Of a DNA stretch of 64,000 nt, positions 59,820 to 64,000 are shown piece by piece. The position numbers and the translations under genes are program-made. Each line of letters begins with the position of its first letter. Within the stretch, counting starts at the first letter, position 1. The stretch comes from Prevotella fusca JCM 17724. GTDB lineage: Bacteria; Bacteroidota; Bacteroidia; Bacteroidales; Bacteroidaceae. Under the pieces are notes generated by a model. The model ran no database searches. It worked only from the letters and a program-made list of their open reading frames with translations, and had not been told where the DNA came from. The stretch is from contig NZ_CP012074.1 in the NCBI RefSeq assembly GCF_001262015.1, positions 454,501 to 518,500 of the forward strand. The letters are read 5' to 3'.

Positions 59820-60356
59820 TTACCAGTTGGCAACAGTCGCATTGAATATCTGGTCCGTAAGGTCTTTTACCATCTGTGTAACGAGTTCCTCCTGTACCGA
59901 ATTCAAGCTCCGGCTTGTTTCATAGCTTGAGGTGGCAGTGAACTGTCTCTCGAAATCTTCACGGTGATTCGTGTTGTTTGTAAAGCGTACGTTGACAGTA
60001 ATGGAAAGTTCTGTCTGTGCAGAGTATCCTTCGCTTGATACGCTCTTGTTGCGTTGCTGGTACTGGGTAATCTCACCTTCAATCTTCATGTCGCCGTTGC
60101 GTTTTACCTGTTGCAGGCGGGTGTGATTGGCAAATACATCCTTTAACTGGTTGTTGAACATTGGACCCATTGGTCCCCATACGTAAGTGGAACGGATGGG
60201 GAATTCAGCTATTTGTATGGTGTGTACCTTATTATAATCAATACTTGCACCATTAAATTTATAGGACACGCTGCAAGCTGCCAGTAAAAACAGGCAGGTG
60301 GCTGTCACACCCCATGTCAGCGGGCGGATTGATGTGAGTTTCTTTCCTATCTTCAT
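59820..60356 (-). CDS. lptE: LPS assembly lipoprotein LptE
   Basis: A 178-aa outer-membrane lipoprotein of the Bacteroidota LptE family, plug of the LptD translocon that inserts LPS. Lipobox Cys28 (LFLLAACSVSYKF) is followed by the typical SYKFNGASIDYNKVHTIQIAEFPIRS start of the family. The GEITQYQQRNKSV and LSITVNVRFTNN strands also fit. It lies 42 bp after the sigma-54-type activator gene and 122 bp before the TPR-like gene on the same strand. Confidence 0.9.
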   Translation of the reverse strand: MKIGKKLTSIRPLTWGVTATCLFLLAACSVSYKFNGASIDYNKVHTIQIAEFPIRSTYVWGPMGPMFNNQLKDVFANHTRLQQVKRNGDMKIEGEITQYQQRNKSVSSEGYSAQTELSITVNVRFTNNTNHREDFERQFTATSSYETSRSLNSVQEELVTQMVKDLTDQIFNATVANW

Positions 60357-60398
60357 CGTATAATAAGAGAAATAGCGTTCCCTTTCGTAGCTTTTGTT

Positions 60399-61640
60399 TT
60401 AATCTTTGTCTAAACCGTATTGTCTGATACGGCGATAGAGTGTGCGGTCACTGATACCTAACTCCAGTGCTGCCTTCTTCCTGTTGCCGTTGTTGCGTTC
60501 CAATGCTTTTTCGACCAGCTGCTTGCCGATGTCATTCAGGTTGAGTGTTTCCGGTTCTGAAATCTCTTCTGCTTCGGCCTCTTCAACCTGTTCGATAGTT
60601 CCTGATGGATTGATAGCTTGCTTGTTCGAGGTGGCGGGAAGGTTGGAGACAGCTGGTGGGGCAGGCTGGAAGCCACTTGCACCGTTAAGTTGTCTGCTTT
60701 CTTCCAACTGCTTGCGGACATTGTTGAGATCACGACGTAAGTCGCTTACATTGCCTCTCAATTCATAGAGAATCTTGTAGAGAAGTTCACGTTCGCTCTC
60801 ATAACTGTGTGAGCCGCTGCCTTGTATGGTAGCGAGCTGTGTGCTGTCTTGGTCACGTGGAATGAAGTGTAACAGTGTTTCTGCATCAATCTCACGTTTC
60901 TCACTGAGAACAGACATCTGCTCGGTGATGTTCTTCAGCTGGCGGACGTTACCCGGCCATTTGTATTGTAACAGAATCTGGCGTGCTTCATCCGTGAGTG
61001 TAATCTTTGGCAAGCGGTACTTCTCAGCCATCTGCATGGCAAAGAGGCGGAAGAGAAGTACGATGTCCTCGCCACGGTCACGAAGTGGCGGCATCTGGAT
61101 AGGTATCGTGTTAAGGCGGTAGAACAGGTCCTCACGGAACTTGCCTTCGCTGATTGCCTTACGCATATTTACATTGGTTGCTGCCACGATACGCACATCG
61201 GTCTTGCGGATTTCCTGTCCTCCCACACGGATATATTCACCTGTTTCGAGCACACGAAGCAGGCGGGCCTGTGTAGCCATAGGCAGTTCGCCAACCTCAT
61301 CAAGGAATATTGTGCCCTTGTTTGCTATACCAAAATAGCCTTCACTCTCACCGATAGCACCAGTAAAAGAACCCTTCTCGTGTCCGAAAAGCTCGCTGTC
61401 AATGGTTCCTTCGGGTATGGAACCGCAGTTGATGGCAAAGTATTTCTCACGACGGCGAGGAGAGTTGTCGTGGATGACACGAGGGATGATCTCCTTGCCG
61501 ACACCGCTTTCACCAATAATCAGCACGGACAAATCAGTGGGTGCCACCTGCAAGGCGACATCCAGAGCACGATTCAGCGCATCGTTGTTACCGACGATGT
61601 TATATCGTTGTTTGGTTCTCTGTAATTCGGTTGTATTCAT
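60399..61640 (-). CDS. Sigma-54-dependent transcriptional activator
   Basis: A 413-aa bacterial enhancer-binding protein with only the central AAA+ domain and C-terminal DNA-binding domain. Walker A is GESGVGKEIIPR, the sigma-54 loop is HEKGSFTGAIGES (GAFTGA variant GSFTGA), and Walker B is GTIFLDEVGELP. A Gln/Pro-rich linker precedes the Fis-type helix-turn-helix (KAALELGISDRTLYRRIRQYGL). There is no receiver or sensor domain, so input must come from elsewhere. It leads into lptE, and the -7 box lies close upstream of the start. Confidence 0.94.
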   Translation of the reverse strand: MNTTELQRTKQRYNIVGNNDALNRALDVALQVAPTDLSVLIIGESGVGKEIIPRVIHDNSPRRREKYFAINCGSIPEGTIDSELFGHEKGSFTGAIGESEGYFGIANKGTIFLDEVGELPMATQARLLRVLETGEYIRVGGQEIRKTDVRIVAATNVNMRKAISEGKFREDLFYRLNTIPIQMPPLRDRGEDIVLLFRLFAMQMAEKYRLPKITLTDEARQILLQYKWPGNVRQLKNITEQMSVLSEKREIDAETLLHFIPRDQDSTQLATIQGSGSHSYESERELLYKILYELRGNVSDLRRDLNNVRKQLEESRQLNGASGFQPAPPAVSNLPATSNKQAINPSGTIEQVEEAEAEEISEPETLNLNDIGKQLVEKALERNNGNRKKAALELGISDRTLYRRIRQYGLDKD

Positions 61641-61648
61641 TTAACTGA

Positions 61649-61656
61649 CAAAATTA
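61649..61656 (-). promoter_or_regulatory. Promoter -7 box of the sigma-54 activator gene
   Basis: Minus-strand TAATTTTG matches TAnnTTTG, 8 bp upstream of the ATG, giving a very short leader. Confidence 0.4.
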
Positions 61657-61743
61657 CCTATTTTATTTGAAAAAGCTGCAACTTTGGCAGACTTTAACAA
61701 CTTTCTCAAGTAGCAAAGGGTTGTGAATTCTGAACCTTTTTAT

Positions 61744-61751
61744 TACCTTTG
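61744..61751 (+). promoter_or_regulatory. Promoter -7 box of the 346-aa secreted protein gene
   Basis: TACCTTTG followed by C matches TAnnTTTG, 26 bp upstream of the start codon. Confidence 0.6.
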
Positions 61752-61777
61752 CGTTCACTTAGCAATTACTTTCTAAT

Positions 61778-62818
61778 ATGAAAAGAACATTTTTTCTATC
61801 TCTTTTAGCTGTCTTCTCAATGTTTGTTTATGCACAGACAGCATTGGAAGATGTGCCCGTTGAGTGTATTAAACCTAACTTCCGTGCAGGGCAGACAATA
61901 GCTTTTAACTACTCATCCGAGAACTCAATTCGCAGTACCAATGGTAAGGAAATAAACTATGATGTCTATGGTGTTCTTGGTTCAGTTACTAACAGAATGA
62001 GCTTACAGGATGTCAGGAAGTTTTTTGGTTCCGTTGTCGCTGATGGAAACTTCACGCTGGAGGTAAAAGAGGCTACACCTTATTCTTATGTGATGGACTT
62101 GAAGATTGGAGAAATTCATGGGTATAAAACGGAAAGAGAAAGCGAAATGAATGAAGTGTTAGATGATATGGCTGAATTCTTCCGCTCTTCTCATATTACA
62201 CTTACTTTTACTACGGATATGAGTTCTTGGATCTTTACGGACTCTGACGAACTCCCTTCTCTATTTTATGATTTCAATAAGCAGATAGGAACGACTCTTC
62301 TGGGGACTGAAAGTGAGTTCGGGGACAAGGAGACCTTTATGAAAAAGGCTCGAGAAGATAATAATGGAAATAATATGTTACGGGGTTTCTTTGCTGTTTT
62401 CTGTCCAGGAATATTCCGTCTTCCTGCGTTTTATAATAATGGCTTCCAGCGAGGTCATATAGAGGTTGGTGCACCATTGTCAGGGAAGAGTAAGAAAGAA
62501 CAGTATGTAGTGCAGGATACAAGCGTGGATAGCTTGGGCAGCATTGTACAGAAAATAAAATTCTGTTATTATCTTGACCAGTTTGATGAGTGGGGTAAGA
62601 TTTCTGATAGGCTTGAAAAAGATCCTAACTTTGATGTGGATAAGTATATGCAGAAGCAGGAAGCTGTCACCAAGGTTTCAAAAGATGTCTATCCTGTGTG
62701 TGTTGATATAAGCAGAAATGTGGATGCTGATGGTTGGATAAACAGTTATGATTGTACGATCACTGTCAGTAAAAATAATACTGTTGCAACATTCACGGAA
62801 CGGTTGCGTCGTAAGTAA
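61778..62818 (+). CDS. Secreted protein of unknown function
   Basis: A 346-aa exported protein with signal peptide MKRTFFLSLLAVFSMFVYAQ. The mature start (VECIKPNFRAGQTIAFNYSSE) resembles the start of the next gene's product (KFRPQLVVGQEIIYDFTN), suggesting two diverged paralogues. Later parts contain FFRSSHITLTFTTDMSSWI and an Asp/Glu-rich region. It is not recognised. It and the next gene (23 bp apart) probably form an operon. Confidence 0.75.
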   Translation: MKRTFFLSLLAVFSMFVYAQTALEDVPVECIKPNFRAGQTIAFNYSSENSIRSTNGKEINYDVYGVLGSVTNRMSLQDVRKFFGSVVADGNFTLEVKEATPYSYVMDLKIGEIHGYKTERESEMNEVLDDMAEFFRSSHITLTFTTDMSSWIFTDSDELPSLFYDFNKQIGTTLLGTESEFGDKETFMKKAREDNNGNNMLRGFFAVFCPGIFRLPAFYNNGFQRGHIEVGAPLSGKSKKEQYVVQDTSVDSLGSIVQKIKFCYYLDQFDEWGKISDRLEKDPNFDVDKYMQKQEAVTKVSKDVYPVCVDISRNVDADGWINSYDCTITVSKNNTVATFTERLRRK

Positions 62819-62841
62819 CTTTCTCTGAATATTATGGTTTT

Positions 62842-64000
62842 ATGTTTAAACAGTTTTTCCAAATGAAATATATCCATTTACCACTTCGTCTTGTCTTTTT
62901 TGCATTAATGCTTTGCAACACCAGTCTGGTATCGAATGCACAAAGTAAGTTCCGTCCGCAGTTGGTGGTCGGTCAGGAGATTATCTATGATTTTACCAAT
63001 ATGTGGAGTTGTACATCTACGGCTGACGGTCAGAAGATTACAAACCGTTTTGCTAAATGTAGTCCGAGCTTTGAGGAAGGACTTGATATTGAAAAGTATT
63101 ATGATACGAAGAAAGACAGCGTGCATACAAGTTTTGCCGTTAAAGTCGTACATGTATCACCTTATGGTGTCACATTAAGTTTACGTTTACTGGAACCTTA
63201 TAACGACAAGAATTCTGAAGAAATGAGTGAGGAGGATGGGGAAAGAGAGAAGCAGGAAAAGATGTTTGAAGATTCTATTTCGAGCCTTTTGGGTTCTCAT
63301 CCTGTTCTTGTAACCTATACTTCGGCAATGGATAGTTATATTGTTAGTAATAACTTGGAGTTGGCATCACATCTATATCAACTTGAACAAAGATTTTATA
63401 AGAAAATAGTAAAGCCTTTTCAGTATGCTTTGATATATGCCCATCCTGATGGTGTTTATCTTCTCAACACAGGTGTTGTCGAAAAAGGTTCTGTATTCTT
63501 AGAGATGTTCCAGACATTCTGTCCTGCTATTGAGCTTGTAGTAGATGCTATGCGTAAATCCTATACTATAGGAACGACGGTGAAAGGAAAACCGCTGGAT
63601 GGCAGCAATCGGAAGGCTGAGTATCAAAAGGTAGTGGCTTCTTTGACCAAGGATGGCTTTTCACAAAGGATAGAGGGCAAACGATATGTAAGAGAGGAGG
63701 CTTTTGATGACTCCGACCAGTACAGTGAATGCTTCCTGTATGATGCTGACAGCTTTGTAGAGGAGGAAGACTCTGCTGTGGTTACGGATGGTAACTATGA
63801 CTTTGAAACGGATACTGCAGGTTCTGTCTCGGTTGATGATTATGTAGATGCAGATTCTATATATAATAATGAGGATGCTCCAAAGAAACCTAAGATTATT
63901 TCTGTCAAGGAGAATGACAGACCTTGGTGTACTGTTTCCCAGCTACGTATGAGCCTTACAGGAATCATTAAAGAATATACAGTCAATACTACAGTCAGCC
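62842..64000 (+). CDS. Secreted protein of unknown function (partial, runs past the right edge)
   Basis: A frame starting at ATG 62842 (MFKQFFQMKYIHLPLRLVFF) stays open for 386 codons to the window edge. The N-terminal signal peptide reaches SLVSNAQSKF. Mature sequence contains VGQEIIYDFTNMWSCTSTADGQKITNRF, which parallels the beginning of the upstream gene's product, and a strongly acidic stretch (residues about 305-345: EEEDSAVVTDGNYDFETD and DDYVDADSIYNNEDAP). The C-terminus is outside the window. Function is unknown. Confidence 0.75.
   Translation, partial: MFKQFFQMKYIHLPLRLVFFALMLCNTSLVSNAQSKFRPQLVVGQEIIYDFTNMWSCTSTADGQKITNRFAKCSPSFEEGLDIEKYYDTKKDSVHTSFAVKVVHVSPYGVTLSLRLLEPYNDKNSEEMSEEDGEREKQEKMFEDSISSLLGSHPVLVTYTSAMDSYIVSNNLELASHLYQLEQRFYKKIVKPFQYALIYAHPDGVYLLNTGVVEKGSVFLEMFQTFCPAIELVVDAMRKSYTIGTTVKGKPLDGSNRKAEYQKVVASLTKDGFSQRIEGKRYVREEAFDDSDQYSECFLYDADSFVEEEDSAVVTDGNYDFETDTAGSVSVDDYVDADSIYNNEDAPKKPKIISVKENDRPWCTVSQLRMSLTGIIKEYTVNTTVS

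Overview
The window comes from a Bacteroidota genome, most likely Prevotella or a close relative. The evidence is SusC/SusD and other TonB-dependent outer-membrane proteins, Bacteroidota-type -7 promoter boxes (TAnnTTTG) in front of many host genes, a DUF4827 lipoprotein, a flavodoxin-DUF2023 pair, a RpoN-type regulator next to LptE and SecG, and a tRNA-His without encoded CCA. The species assignment is inference.

Positions 1 to about 18,050 are the right-hand part of a tailed-phage prophage, cut by the left window edge. Every gene is on the minus strand. Read in transcription order from the right end it carries: a tyrosine integrase; a NUMOD4/HNH endonuclease; two very small proteins; a 940-bp non-coding region full of repeats; a putative primase/initiator (515 aa); a 203-aa protein that repeats the initiator's C-terminal modules; a 436-bp origin-like region with six 20-bp iterons; unknown proteins; an HNH nuclease; two DNA methyltransferases (EcoRI-type adenine and C5-cytosine); small terminase; a collagen-like fibre protein; a DUF4376-like protein; large terminase; portal; a fused prohead protease-capsid protein; and head-tail joining proteins. 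Tail and lysis genes would lie beyond position 1. The prophage nearly lacks GATC (one site found by eye) yet is rich in CTAG. The host DNA has ordinary GATC.

From about 18,050 the DNA is host chromosome, visibly more GC-rich. 18-21 kb: flavodoxin plus DUF2023, then a secreted subtilisin-like peptidase. 21.4-22.9 kb: non-coding DNA with dispersed repeats. 22.9-28.2 kb: a SusC/SusD pair. 28.6-29.9 kb: a low-GC toxin (polymorphic toxin type 44-like) with an overlapping lipoprotein that is probably its immunity protein. 30-38 kb: MgtC-family protein, hexapeptide acetyltransferase, UDP-glucose dehydrogenase, nitroreductase, glutamine synthetase, GNAT acetyltransferase and a membrane protein. 38.5-44.8 kb: an ECF sigma / anti-sigma / two TonB-dependent receptor operon whose receptors share nearly identical N-terminal domains. 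45-49 kb: DUF4827 lipoprotein, phosphoglucosamine mutase, AAA-ATPase-like/nuclease protein. 49.8-57.7 kb: an outer-membrane beta-barrel protein between two direct repeats, a 1646-aa DUF4132 protein and a small unknown protein. 58.4-61.6 kb: tRNA-His, SecG, a TPR-like protein, LptE and a sigma-54-type activator. 61.8-64 kb: two secreted proteins of unknown function, the second cut by the right edge.

At least four families of dispersed intergenic repeats occur in the host part. The most interesting items are the prophage replication region, its GATC avoidance, the toxin-immunity pair and the duplicated receptors.
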